This document shows, one piece after another, positions 1 to 5,627 of a stretch of DNA of 5,627 nucleotides. This DNA is from Oscillospiraceae bacterium. GTDB lineage: Bacteria; Bacillota; Clostridia; Oscillospirales; CAG-272. How positions within the stretch are numbered: the first letter of the stretch is position 1; each line of letters begins with the position of its first letter. The notes beneath the pieces are model-generated. The model saw nothing but the letters and a program-made list of their open reading frames with translations, was not told the origin of the DNA and ran no database searches. Both the position numbers and the translations under genes were made by a program. The stretch spans positions 1-5,627 of the forward strand of contig WREN01000166.1 of the NCBI GenBank assembly GCA_009779295.1, read 5' to 3'.

Positions 1-15
1 AATTAAATTCACCAT
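1..15 (-). CDS. 5' end of an unidentified downstream gene (partial)
   Basis: Only the first codons of a probable gene are visible before the window ends. A GGAGG Shine-Dalgarno at 27-31 precedes an ATG at 15-13 by 11 bases. The frame then reads Met-Val-Asn-Leu-Ile to the edge without a stop, and a GTG in the same frame at 12-10 could also serve. A second ATG at 25-23, in another frame, sits one base after the GGAGG, which is too close to be used. The pgi stop codon is 23 bp upstream with no terminator between, so this gene is probably cotranscribed with pgi. No function can be read from five codons. Confidence 0.45.
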
Positions 16-26
16 TTTTTATCATT

Positions 27-31
27 CCTCC
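27..31 (-). promoter_or_regulatory. Ribosome binding site just after pgi
   Basis: GGAGG on the minus strand lies in the short stretch after the pgi stop codon. It is the main reason for proposing another gene start at 15. Its position outside pgi and its full match to the anti-Shine-Dalgarno core make chance less likely, but the sequence is only 5 bases long. Confidence 0.5.
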
Positions 32-38
32 AAATTTT

Positions 39-1346
39 TTATTTATTTTTATTTTTCCCCAACAATTCAAACATATTATTCTTGTATTCCTCAACACCCG
101 GCTGGTCGAACGGATTCACGCCGAGCATATATCCCGATACCGCGCACGCAAGCTCGAAGAAATACACCATATAGCCGAAATTAGCGGCGTCACGGCTGTC
201 AAGTTCGAACAGGATGTTAGGTACGCCGCCCGAAACGTGAGCCATCACAGTGGCCCTAAACGCGCATTTATTGATGTCGTGCAAACTCAAATACTGCTTG
301 GAAATATAGTTAAGTTCGTCGAGATCGTCGGCGTCATTTTCTATGAAGATGTCTTTGTCCGAATCTTTGATAAATATGACAGTTTCGAAAATATTCCGCT
401 TACCGGCTTGTATTATCTGCCCGAGCGAATGTAAATCGGTAGTGAACGTCACGGATGCCGGGAAAATTCCCTTGCCGTCCTTCCCTTCGCTCTCACCGAA
501 TAATTGTTTCCACCATTCGGCGGTCATAATCAACGCGCTGTCGTAGCTGGCGAGGATTTCGATAACTTTATTTTTGTTGTACAATATATTCCGAATAGCG
601 GCGTATCTGTAGCAGTCGTTGTCGGACGGCCCGCAGTATAAATCGTTCCGCGCTTGTAACGCGCCGTTCATAATTGCGTCAATATCGATTCCCGCGACGG
701 CTATCGGCAGCAATCCTACTGCGGACAACACCGAATACCTGCCGCCTATATCGTCCGGCACAACGAAACTTTCGTAGCCGTTTTCTTTCTTACTTGCCAA
801 CGTTTTCAGCGCGCCTTTTGCTTTATCCGTCGTCACATAGATTCGCTTATTAGCTTCGGCTTCGCCATATTTATCAATCAAATATTTTCTGAATATCCTG
901 AACGCGATAGCCGGCTCGGTAGTCTTACCGGATTTTGAAATAACATTGATACAAATATCTTTGCCTTCGCAAATCTCTAACAATTCATTAAGCGCGGATG
1001 TGCTTATATTATTCCCCGCGAAATAAATATCCGGCGTATCTTTCTTCAACGTGTTGTACAGCGGAGATTTGATAAACTCAATCGCCGCGCGCGCTCCGAG
1101 ATACGACCCGCCGATACCGATAACGATAAATACATCGCATTTTTTTATTTCTTCCGCGGCAGTCTTAATTCTTTCAAACTCTTCTCTATCGTATGTGACA
1201 GGTAAATCAACCCAACCGAGATATTCGCTTCCCGCACCGGTTTTATTTTTTATCTTATTAACAGCGTCGTCTACAGCTCCCTGCATCGAACATAATTCCT
1301 GCTCCGTAACAAACCCGTATAAATTTTTATCAAGTTTCAATGCCAT
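39..1346 (-). CDS. pgi: Glucose-6-phosphate isomerase
   Basis: Cytosolic enzyme interconverting glucose-6-phosphate and fructose-6-phosphate in glycolysis and gluconeogenesis. At 435 aa it is complete and of the short bacterial type. Visible motifs include the N-terminal GIGGSYLGARA loop (residues 77-87) and the phosphate-binding SKSGKTTEP loop (137-145). The GGRYS signature follows (201-205, with the conserved Arg203). WWKQLFGESEGK (278-289) carries the likely catalytic base Glu285, and His306 lies in TDLHSLGQ. The C-terminal signature FDQPGVEEYK (413-422) ends in the active-site Lys422. The ATG at 1346 has a GGAGGG Shine-Dalgarno (1356-1361) nine bases upstream. The loop has Lys141 where I recall Thr in most bacterial relatives; the flanking phosphate contacts Ser137, Lys138, Ser139 and Thr142 are kept, so activity is expected. 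It has its own promoter and lies behind a terminator, and probably leads a further gene downstream. Confidence 0.97.
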   Translation of the reverse strand: MALKLDKNLYGFVTEQELCSMQGAVDDAVNKIKNKTGAGSEYLGWVDLPVTYDREEFERIKTAAEEIKKCDVFIVIGIGGSYLGARAAIEFIKSPLYNTLKKDTPDIYFAGNNISTSALNELLEICEGKDICINVISKSGKTTEPAIAFRIFRKYLIDKYGEAEANKRIYVTTDKAKGALKTLASKKENGYESFVVPDDIGGRYSVLSAVGLLPIAVAGIDIDAIMNGALQARNDLYCGPSDNDCYRYAAIRNILYNKNKVIEILASYDSALIMTAEWWKQLFGESEGKDGKGIFPASVTFTTDLHSLGQIIQAGKRNIFETVIFIKDSDKDIFIENDADDLDELNYISKQYLSLHDINKCAFRATVMAHVSGGVPNILFELDSRDAANFGYMVYFFELACAVSGYMLGVNPFDQPGVEEYKNNMFELLGKNKNK

Positions 1347-1382
1347 ATATTTTCGCCCTCCGATTTTTTGACTATATTATAT

Positions 1383-1413
1383 ATTATACACAAAATAAAT
1401 TAATTTTTTTCAA
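1383..1413 (-). promoter_or_regulatory. Probable sigma-70/SigA promoter of pgi
   Basis: On the minus strand, TTGAAA (1413-1408) is followed after 19 bases by TATAAT (1388-1383). Transcription would begin near 1376 and leave a leader of about 30 bases containing the pgi Shine-Dalgarno. The spacer is two bases longer than ideal. A second TATAAT at 1381-1376 has no -35 partner. The surroundings are extremely AT-rich, so a chance match is possible, but the position directly after the upstream gene's terminator and directly before pgi is right. Confidence 0.6.
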
Positions 1414-1448
1414 ATTATTAGGAACTTTTTAATTAACTTACCAGACAG

Positions 1449-1485
1449 ATTAAAACAAAATAATTGGGCGGATAATTTCCGCCCA
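1449..1485 (-). terminator. Rho-independent terminator after the lipoprotein gene
   Basis: On the minus strand a perfect 7-bp stem (GGGCGGA pairing with TCCGCCC, 1466-1472 with 1478-1484, plus a closing A-T pair at 1465/1485) surrounds a five-base loop. It is followed by a T-rich run, AATTATTTTGTTTTAAT, at 1465-1449. It begins 13 bp after the lipoprotein stop codon. The plus-strand side lacks an equally good T run, so it acts mainly on minus-strand transcripts. It separates the lipoprotein gene from pgi. Confidence 0.85.
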
Positions 1486-1497
1486 TTGTATGAAAAT

Positions 1498-1923
1498 TTA
1501 TTTCTTTGCCGTTGAAGTATCGTATGTAGCATATACGTAAGTTATTACCATGCCGTCTACAATTTTATCATCCTTAGCTTTTCCGCCCGTAGTGTTATCA
1601 GGTAGAACTCCGTCTTTCAAATACTCCCAAAAATAATCGATTGTACCCTCGGTACGGTCAACGTAATCTTCGATAGTCAATACTGAATCTCCATTGTCAT
1701 TTAGAGTATAATTGATAGCATAAATCATAGTTGCTTCAAGAAATAACGCCAATACGGTAGGTTCTTTGAGTTTAAGCGGAATAGTCACATCTAATATTTC
1801 ATCATCGCCTGCGATAATTTTTAATGTAGCTCTTATTTCTTCTATTGGTTCCCCACAAGATGAAAATAAGCCCATTGACATTGCGAGTAAAAGAACAAAT
1901 ATTAATACTTTGAGTTTATTCAT
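1498..1923 (-). CDS. Small predicted lipoprotein with DUF4430-like domain
   Basis: A 141-aa exported protein of unknown function. Residues 1-22 form a signal peptide (Lys3 and Lys5, then a hydrophobic run VLIFVLLLAM). LFSSC ends at Cys23, a slightly atypical lipobox with Phe at -3, suggesting lipid anchoring on the outer face of the membrane. The mature part resembles DUF4430, related to the C-terminal domain of transcobalamin: a strand-rich start (RATLKIIAG, 31-39), TVLALFLEAT (56-65), and the typical aromatic segment YFWEYLKDG (97-105) followed by DDKIVDGMVITYVY (118-131). The frame stays open to an ATG at 1995, but a near-consensus promoter lies inside that extension and the signal peptide begins at 1923, so 1923 is preferred. 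It is flanked by a PBP gene and a terminator, probably as a single-gene unit. The family assignment is from recalled motif pattern only; ligand or partner is unknown. Confidence 0.75.
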   Translation of the reverse strand: MNKLKVLIFVLLLAMSMGLFSSCGEPIEEIRATLKIIAGDDEILDVTIPLKLKEPTVLALFLEATMIYAINYTLNDNGDSVLTIEDYVDRTEGTIDYFWEYLKDGVLPDNTTGGKAKDDKIVDGMVITYVYATYDTSTAKK

Positions 1924-1938
1924 AATTCTAAGTATTAT

Positions 1939-1944
1939 CCCCCT
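1939..1944 (-). promoter_or_regulatory. Atypical ribosome binding site of the lipoprotein gene
   Basis: AGGGGG on the minus strand is the only purine-rich run before the ATG at 1923. The gap of 15 bases to the start codon is longer than usual, and pairing with the 16S tail needs a G-U wobble. No ATG, GTG or TTG in frame lies between them. Translation may be less efficient than the strong promoter would suggest. Confidence 0.5.
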
Positions 1945-1965
1945 ATAAATATTTTTATTATTAGA

Positions 1966-2015
1966 AGTATACAATAAAAACATTGTACTTGTCAAGTATA
2001 TTCTATGAAAATTTT
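1966..2015 (-). promoter_or_regulatory. Strong SigA-type promoter with UP-like tract, lipoprotein gene
   Basis: On the minus strand, a perfect TTGACA (1995-1990) and TATACT (1971-1966, five of six consensus bases) are separated by 18 bases. An AAAATTTT tract (2015-2008) lies about 50 to 56 bases upstream of the predicted start near 1959, where an UP element would sit. The leader would be about 36 bases and carries the AGGGGG site. It is the best promoter match in the window. Confidence 0.75.
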
Positions 2016-2080
2016 ATGAACACATATATAATATTCTAAATAAACAGCAATAACATAATATGTGAGGTAAGTTTTTAAAT

Positions 2081-4708
2081 TTATTCCTCAATATTAATTG
2101 TTTCTTCGCCCGCCGGATCCGATCCCGATGTATCGGGTGGAGGTTCTTGCGGCGGAGGAGGTTCCGGTTCAGGAACGGACGGTTTATCATTGTAATGGAT
2201 CGTACAAACACGGTTATACTGCTGTTCTAACCCTCCGGTCGTACCGGAGAAATTCCCCCGCAGTACCGGCAGATAAAACGGCGTGTTAGGGTCTAAATTG
2301 GGTTCCCTTCCATCCAGATCCATATAAGTGTATTGGGCGTCTGTAATGAGTATATTATACGGGAAATTGCGATTTACTTTTATTAAACCTCTTTGCACTG
2401 TTTTAGGACAATTACCGTTGAGATCAATTCCGCCGCCGTTTTCAGCATCAATATTTACCATTATATGCACGTCGCATTGTTCGTTCGGACCTGTAGTGAA
2501 ATAACCTATTTCAACGCGGTTCCTGCGCGGGTCTGCACGGCAAGCGTTTGTCGGAATTTTTCCTGAATCTATACAATATTCCGCTTTTACGAGTTTTGAA
2601 TCGGTTTGGAATGTATTTTTAGGAGTGACTTCATTTAAATCATCGACTATTATTTGTTCATGGAGTTTTTGCATAACTTTGTCCCAAACCAAAACTGCCG
2701 GACTCGGTTGGAAATTCTCAAGGCTTCTCGGCTGCGAATATCCGAACCATACGCCGCCGACGTAATACGGAGTATACCCGATGAACCATCTGTCATTATC
2801 CGAGTTCGTCGTACCTGTCTTCCCTGCTACGTCAATATTGTTTTTCAATTCGATCCTTGAAGCCGTACCGCGGTCCTCCACTACAGTTTGAAGCAGTTTC
2901 GTCATTATATTCGCCGTTGCTTCGCTTATAACCGTCACGCCGGGTTTGTTGTTATCAACGATAACGTTGCCGTTGCTGTCTTCTATTCGCAAAACGGTAC
3001 GCGAATCATTATAGATTCCGCGGTTGCAGAATATAGCGTAAGCGCGCGTCATTTCCTCGACGGTCACGCCGTGAGTTAGTTCTCCGAGACCTAACGGAGC
3101 AAGATCAATATCTGATAATATTTTGCCTGCAACTTCCTCGCGTTCGATAATACCGATATTCAATTTATTTTTCATAAAGTCAAACGATTTATTTACACCC
3201 AATAACGTCAGTACGCGTACAGCAATAGTATTTTTTGAGACTTTTATAGCTTGACTAAGAGTGGTTAATCCATCGTACCTTTTCGGTAAGTTGCTCGGCC
3301 AGCCGTCTTTTCTTGACCATTCCACGCCGTCAAATGTTCCGAAATTCACCGGAACGTCGTCGAACACGGAAGCGTAGTTTATCAATCCCGCGTCTAAAGC
3401 CGGAGCATATACAGATAACGGTTTAATCGCCGATCCGGGCGGACGTCTGCCCTGCGTCGCGTAATTATACAGACGGTTACTGGTCTTTTCACCCATACCG
3501 CCGACCAATCCTAATATATCTCCCGTAGCGGGATCGATTACAACCATCGCGCTTTCCGGTTTTATGATCGTACTTTTGACTCTGAAATTACTTTCGTCCT
3601 CAAATACTTCTTCAAGAATCTTCTGAACTTTTGGATCCATAACTGTAATAATCTGCAATCCGTTGTTGTAAATCATCCTTGACGCGATTTCACGCGTTAT
3701 GCCCAATTTTTCCATCAGCAACCTAATCGATTCTTCGATGACCTGGTCTTTATACCATGAGTTGATTGTGATTCCCGACGTATTGCTTTCGTCATCTACT
3801 TTTAAATTTAATTTCAGTTCCTTTTTATACGCGCTGTCAAATTCCTGCCGTGTGATTTTTCCTTGATTGTGCATTTCAATTAATACTTTATTACGGCGCT
3901 CAGCATTATTTTCAGGATTTTGTATCGGGTCAAATTTCGTCGGAGCCTGCGGTATCGCAGCGATAGCGGCACATTCTATTAAAGTTAAATCTTTTACGTC
4001 TTTTCCGAAATAAGTTTGCGCTGCGGCTTGCACGCCGTATGAACGCTGAGACAGGAATATCGTATTTAAATATAATTCCATGATTTCTGACTTATCTTTA
4101 GTTTTTTCGAGTTCGAGCGCCCTTAAAATTTCCTGTACTTTGCGCTGGATCGAAATATCGTCGTCCTGCGTTATGTTTTTTATCAATTGCTGTGTAATAG
4201 TCGAAGCGCCGAATCTGTCTGAACCGCCGAGCACCCAGTTTAATGTCGCGCTGATTGTTCTCACCCAGTCAACACCGCCGTGTGTATCGAAACGTTTGTC
4301 TTCGATTGCAATGAACGCTTCAGTTAAATTCTTTGGAATTTCCCGGTACGAAGCCCAAGTTCGGTTTTCCGAGCCGTATATAATTTCATCTTCGAGCAGA
4401 ACCCGCTTTCCTTGACGGTTTGTACGGTCGGTGAAATCCATGTAGTATATTTTTGTAGTTTCGTTTTGATTCGTCGCCAGAAACTCGAACCCTTCAAGGT
4501 CTGCGGTAATGTAATTCCGGATATATAACGCAAAAACCCCGCCGACGATCGCACCCGTCAGCAGCCCGACAAGCAATAATGTCAGCAGTATATTTATAAT
4601 ATATGAAAATATTTTCCTGAAAACTTTTCCGACCAGCCCAACGGAATGAGCGACTTCATTTCCCCAATCAGTATCTTTTTTAACATTTTTCAGGGGCTTT
4701 TTATTCAT
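2081..4708 (-). CDS. ponA: Class A penicillin-binding protein 1A (glycosyltransferase/transpeptidase)
   Basis: Bifunctional peptidoglycan synthase, 875 aa, that polymerises glycan strands from lipid II and cross-links the stem peptides outside the membrane. A basic cytoplasmic tail (1-33) leads into one membrane segment (about 34-63). The GT51 domain shows EDKRF (136-140, catalytic Glu136) with HGGVD (143-147), GASTITQQ (167-174), RKVQE (189-193, second catalytic Glu193) and KSEIMELYLN (206-215). The transpeptidase domain (about 384-680) has SAIK (426-429, acylated Ser426 and Lys429), SKN (491-493) and KTGT (630-633). A C-terminal region of about 190 residues contains Cys712, 723, 745, 767 and 835 and ends in a Pro/Glu-rich tail from about 842. 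All catalytic residues are present. AGGAGG (4721-4726) lies 12 bases before the ATG. It lies 95 bp after dnaE with its own promoter. The symbol ponA/mrcA is by family; the genome may hold paralogues. Confidence 0.95.
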   Translation of the reverse strand: MNKKPLKNVKKDTDWGNEVAHSVGLVGKVFRKIFSYIINILLTLLLVGLLTGAIVGGVFALYIRNYITADLEGFEFLATNQNETTKIYYMDFTDRTNRQGKRVLLEDEIIYGSENRTWASYREIPKNLTEAFIAIEDKRFDTHGGVDWVRTISATLNWVLGGSDRFGASTITQQLIKNITQDDDISIQRKVQEILRALELEKTKDKSEIMELYLNTIFLSQRSYGVQAAAQTYFGKDVKDLTLIECAAIAAIPQAPTKFDPIQNPENNAERRNKVLIEMHNQGKITRQEFDSAYKKELKLNLKVDDESNTSGITINSWYKDQVIEESIRLLMEKLGITREIASRMIYNNGLQIITVMDPKVQKILEEVFEDESNFRVKSTIIKPESAMVVIDPATGDILGLVGGMGEKTSNRLYNYATQGRRPPGSAIKPLSVYAPALDAGLINYASVFDDVPVNFGTFDGVEWSRKDGWPSNLPKRYDGLTTLSQAIKVSKNTIAVRVLTLLGVNKSFDFMKNKLNIGIIEREEVAGKILSDIDLAPLGLGELTHGVTVEEMTRAYAIFCNRGIYNDSRTVLRIEDSNGNVIVDNNKPGVTVISEATANIMTKLLQTVVEDRGTASRIELKNNIDVAGKTGTTNSDNDRWFIGYTPYYVGGVWFGYSQPRSLENFQPSPAVLVWDKVMQKLHEQIIVDDLNEVTPKNTFQTDSKLVKAEYCIDSGKIPTNACRADPRRNRVEIGYFTTGPNEQCDVHIMVNIDAENGGGIDLNGNCPKTVQRGLIKVNRNFPYNILITDAQYTYMDLDGREPNLDPNTPFYLPVLRGNFSGTTGGLEQQYNRVCTIHYNDKPSVPEPEPPPPQEPPPDTSGSDPAGEETINIEE

Positions 4709-4738
4709 TTGTACCGCGTTCCTCCTTTTATTATTGTA

Positions 4739-4778
4739 CTATGAATTATACCATATACATTTGAATGTGCTATGAATT
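4739..4778. repeat. 9-bp direct repeat bracketing the PBP promoter
   Basis: CTATGAATT occurs on the plus strand at 4739-4747 and again at 4770-4778, 31 bp apart, close to three helical turns. One copy overlaps the downstream end of the -10 element and the other covers the upstream edge of the -35 region. Between them lies an inverted repeat with arms ACATT (4757-4761) and AATGT (4764-4768), extended imperfectly by CATA (4752-4755) and TATG (4771-4774). This is what a repressor or activator site could look like, but such repeats also arise by chance in AT-rich DNA. Confidence 0.35.
4745..4753 (-). promoter_or_regulatory. Extended -10 promoter of the PBP gene
   Basis: TGGTATAAT on the minus strand is a perfect extended -10 element (TGn plus TATAAT). 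The hexamer 17 bases upstream, ATAGCA (4773-4768), matches TTGACA at only three positions, so the promoter would depend on the TG motif or on an activator. Transcription would start near 4738, giving a leader of about 30 bases with the AGGAGG site. The upstream part is occupied by an imperfect inverted repeat (4752-4774). Confidence 0.65.
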
Positions 4779-4803
4779 TTTGGATAATAAATAATAATTG
4801 AAA

Positions 4804-5627
4804 CTATTTTAAAATAACATTTTCTTTGCCTAATATCTCAGCCAATTCATTACAAATAAAATCATTATAATACACGCTCAGATTATTAGCCTTGATATAC
4901 TTCTTATTGCTGTTGTCATAGAATATAACCGGAACGGAACCGTTGAAAATTTCAATAAGGTTACAAACCTTTTGAAATCTAATATCCTCCATGTTATCAA
5001 CTTTCAGGTACAATTTTTTTACACCGGATTCAATCACGGTTTTATTTTTATCCGCTTTATCAATTACTATAGGTTCAACTTTTTTGACCAATAATTTCGG
5101 ATTTTCCTCTTCGCGGACGGTTATTTCACCCGTCACGAAAACCGCGTTATCGATAACTATATGCGGCAAATAGTCCGTCAATACTTTCGGAAACATCACG
5201 CCCTCAATCTCCGCGAATTTATCTTCAATCGTAATAAATGCCATATTTTCGCCGTTCTTGGTTGTTTTGTTTACACGCTTGGTTATCGATCCGGCAACTT
5301 TTACAATTGAATGTTCATCGTAAAACCTCATTTCCGGCTCAACTTCAAACGACGAAATCACATCGTTGATCGGCACAGCGTCGGACGATTTTATACTTTG
5401 CGTATAATCGTCCAATAAGTGCCCCGAAAAAAACATCCCTGTGCTTTCTTTTTCTTTCGCAAGCCGTTCTTTTAAAGTAAATTCCTCAATCGCCGGATAA
5501 TTATAATCAACGATAACATCGTCGTTGTCATTTTTGTTTAATAAATCGATTTGCCCGGCAATATTTTTTTTATGATGATTCGTCTGCATTTCGATAATTT
5601 GTACGTAAGACTCCGCAAGCCTGCTCC
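4804..5627 (-). CDS. dnaE: DNA polymerase III subunit alpha, C-terminal part (5' end outside window)
   Basis: The last 273 residues of a DnaE-type replicative polymerase; the catalytic PHP and polymerase domains lie beyond the right edge. The frame is open from the first full codon at 5625, and 12 residues (SRLAESYVQIIE) precede the first visible Met at 5589, so that Met is internal. In fragment numbering, KNIAGQIDLL (20-29) and EKESTGMFFSGHLLDDY (58-74) match the conserved DnaE segments usually reading GQ(I/V)xLF and EKExxGxYxSGHPL, although Pro is replaced by Leu in SGHLL. An OB-fold domain follows (about 106-186: IVKVAGSITKRVN, MAFITIEDKFAEIEGVMFP, VFVTGEITVRE). The end (203-273, KLYLKV to ENVILK) resembles the Firmicutes DnaE C-terminal domain. 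The stop TAG is 95 bp before the PBP start; no terminator is visible after it. Many Bacillota also carry PolC, which cannot be judged here. Confidence 0.9.
   Translation of the reverse strand, partial: SRLAESYVQIIEMQTNHHKKNIAGQIDLLNKNDNDDVIVDYNYPAIEEFTLKERLAKEKESTGMFFSGHLLDDYTQSIKSSDAVPINDVISSFEVEPEMRFYDEHSIVKVAGSITKRVNKTTKNGENMAFITIEDKFAEIEGVMFPKVLTDYLPHIVIDNAVFVTGEITVREEENPKLLVKKVEPIVIDKADKNKTVIESGVKKLYLKVDNMEDIRFQKVCNLIEIFNGSVPVIFYDNSNKKYIKANNLSVYYNDFICNELAEILGKENVILK

Noticed and set aside
1397..1406. Palindrome AAATTAATTT in the spacer of the pgi promoter
   Set aside because: The stretch is nearly pure A/T, where such palindromes are expected by chance; no supporting second copy.
1429..1436. 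TTAATTAA palindrome between the terminator and the pgi promoter
   Set aside because: Eight A/T bases in an AT-rich gap, with no symmetry beyond them.
1347..1497. Possible small RNA or riboswitch in the lipoprotein-pgi gap
   Set aside because: The only structured element is the terminator hairpin, which belongs to the upstream gene; the predicted pgi leader is only about 30 bases, too short for a riboswitch.
2124..2137. Perfect inverted repeat CCCGATGTATCGGG inside the PBP 3' coding region, as a possible terminator
   Set aside because: It lies within the reading frame of the Pro-rich tail, can form only a short 5-bp stem with a four-base loop, and has no T run after it.
2014..2211. Minus-strand 65-codon frame overlapping the PBP 3' end in another frame
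   Set aside because: It overlaps the confident PBP reading frame for most of its length and shows an arginine- and lysine-rich composition typical of an out-of-frame shadow.
4080..4415. Plus-strand open frame of 111 codons opposite the PBP glycosyltransferase region, and similar plus-strand frames opposite pgi (1051-1371)
   Set aside because: They are antisense to well-identified coding sequence, lack recognisable motifs or ribosome binding sites, and look like by-products of the codon pattern of the real genes.
1..5627. Mobile element, CRISPR array, toxin-antitoxin or defence system
   Set aside because: No transposase or integrase frame, no spaced repeat series, no tRNA-like structure and no defence-type domains; the genes are housekeeping plus one small lipoprotein.

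Overview
The window looks like an ordinary chromosomal housekeeping region from an AT-rich, low-GC Gram-positive bacterium, most likely an anaerobic member of the Clostridia or a related Bacillota lineage. This rests on four points: a short (about 435 aa) Pgi, a class A penicillin-binding protein of the Firmicutes PBP1A kind, a DnaE C-terminus of Firmicutes type, and purine-rich Shine-Dalgarno sequences with very AT-rich intergenic gaps. I cannot name a genus.

All genes lie on the minus strand, so transcription runs from high to low coordinates. In that order they are: (1) the C-terminal part of the replicative polymerase DnaE, running off the right edge (4804-5627, 5' end missing); (2) a 95-bp gap with an extended -10 promoter; (3) a complete bifunctional PBP1A-type peptidoglycan synthase (2081-4708); (4) a gap with a near-consensus promoter; (5) a 141-aa small predicted lipoprotein with a DUF4430-like fold (1498-1923); (6) a strong intrinsic terminator (about 1449-1485) followed by a new promoter; (7) glucose-6-phosphate isomerase (39-1346); (8) after 23 bp, an apparent Shine-Dalgarno and start codon of a further gene leaving the left edge.

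The genes serve replication, cell-wall synthesis, an unknown surface function and central carbon metabolism, and show no obvious shared pathway. Pgi consumes or supplies fructose-6-phosphate, the entry point for amino-sugar and hence peptidoglycan precursors, but that is only a loose link to the PBP. Each complete gene has its own promoter-like sequence. Only the lipoprotein-pgi gap holds a convincing terminator, so read-through from dnaE into the PBP gene and from there into the lipoprotein gene remains possible.

I see no transposon, CRISPR array, tRNA, rRNA, riboswitch or phage feature, and no evidence of a novel multi-gene system. The points most worth a second look are the small lipoprotein gene behind a very strong-looking promoter and the repeat-rich promoter of the PBP gene.
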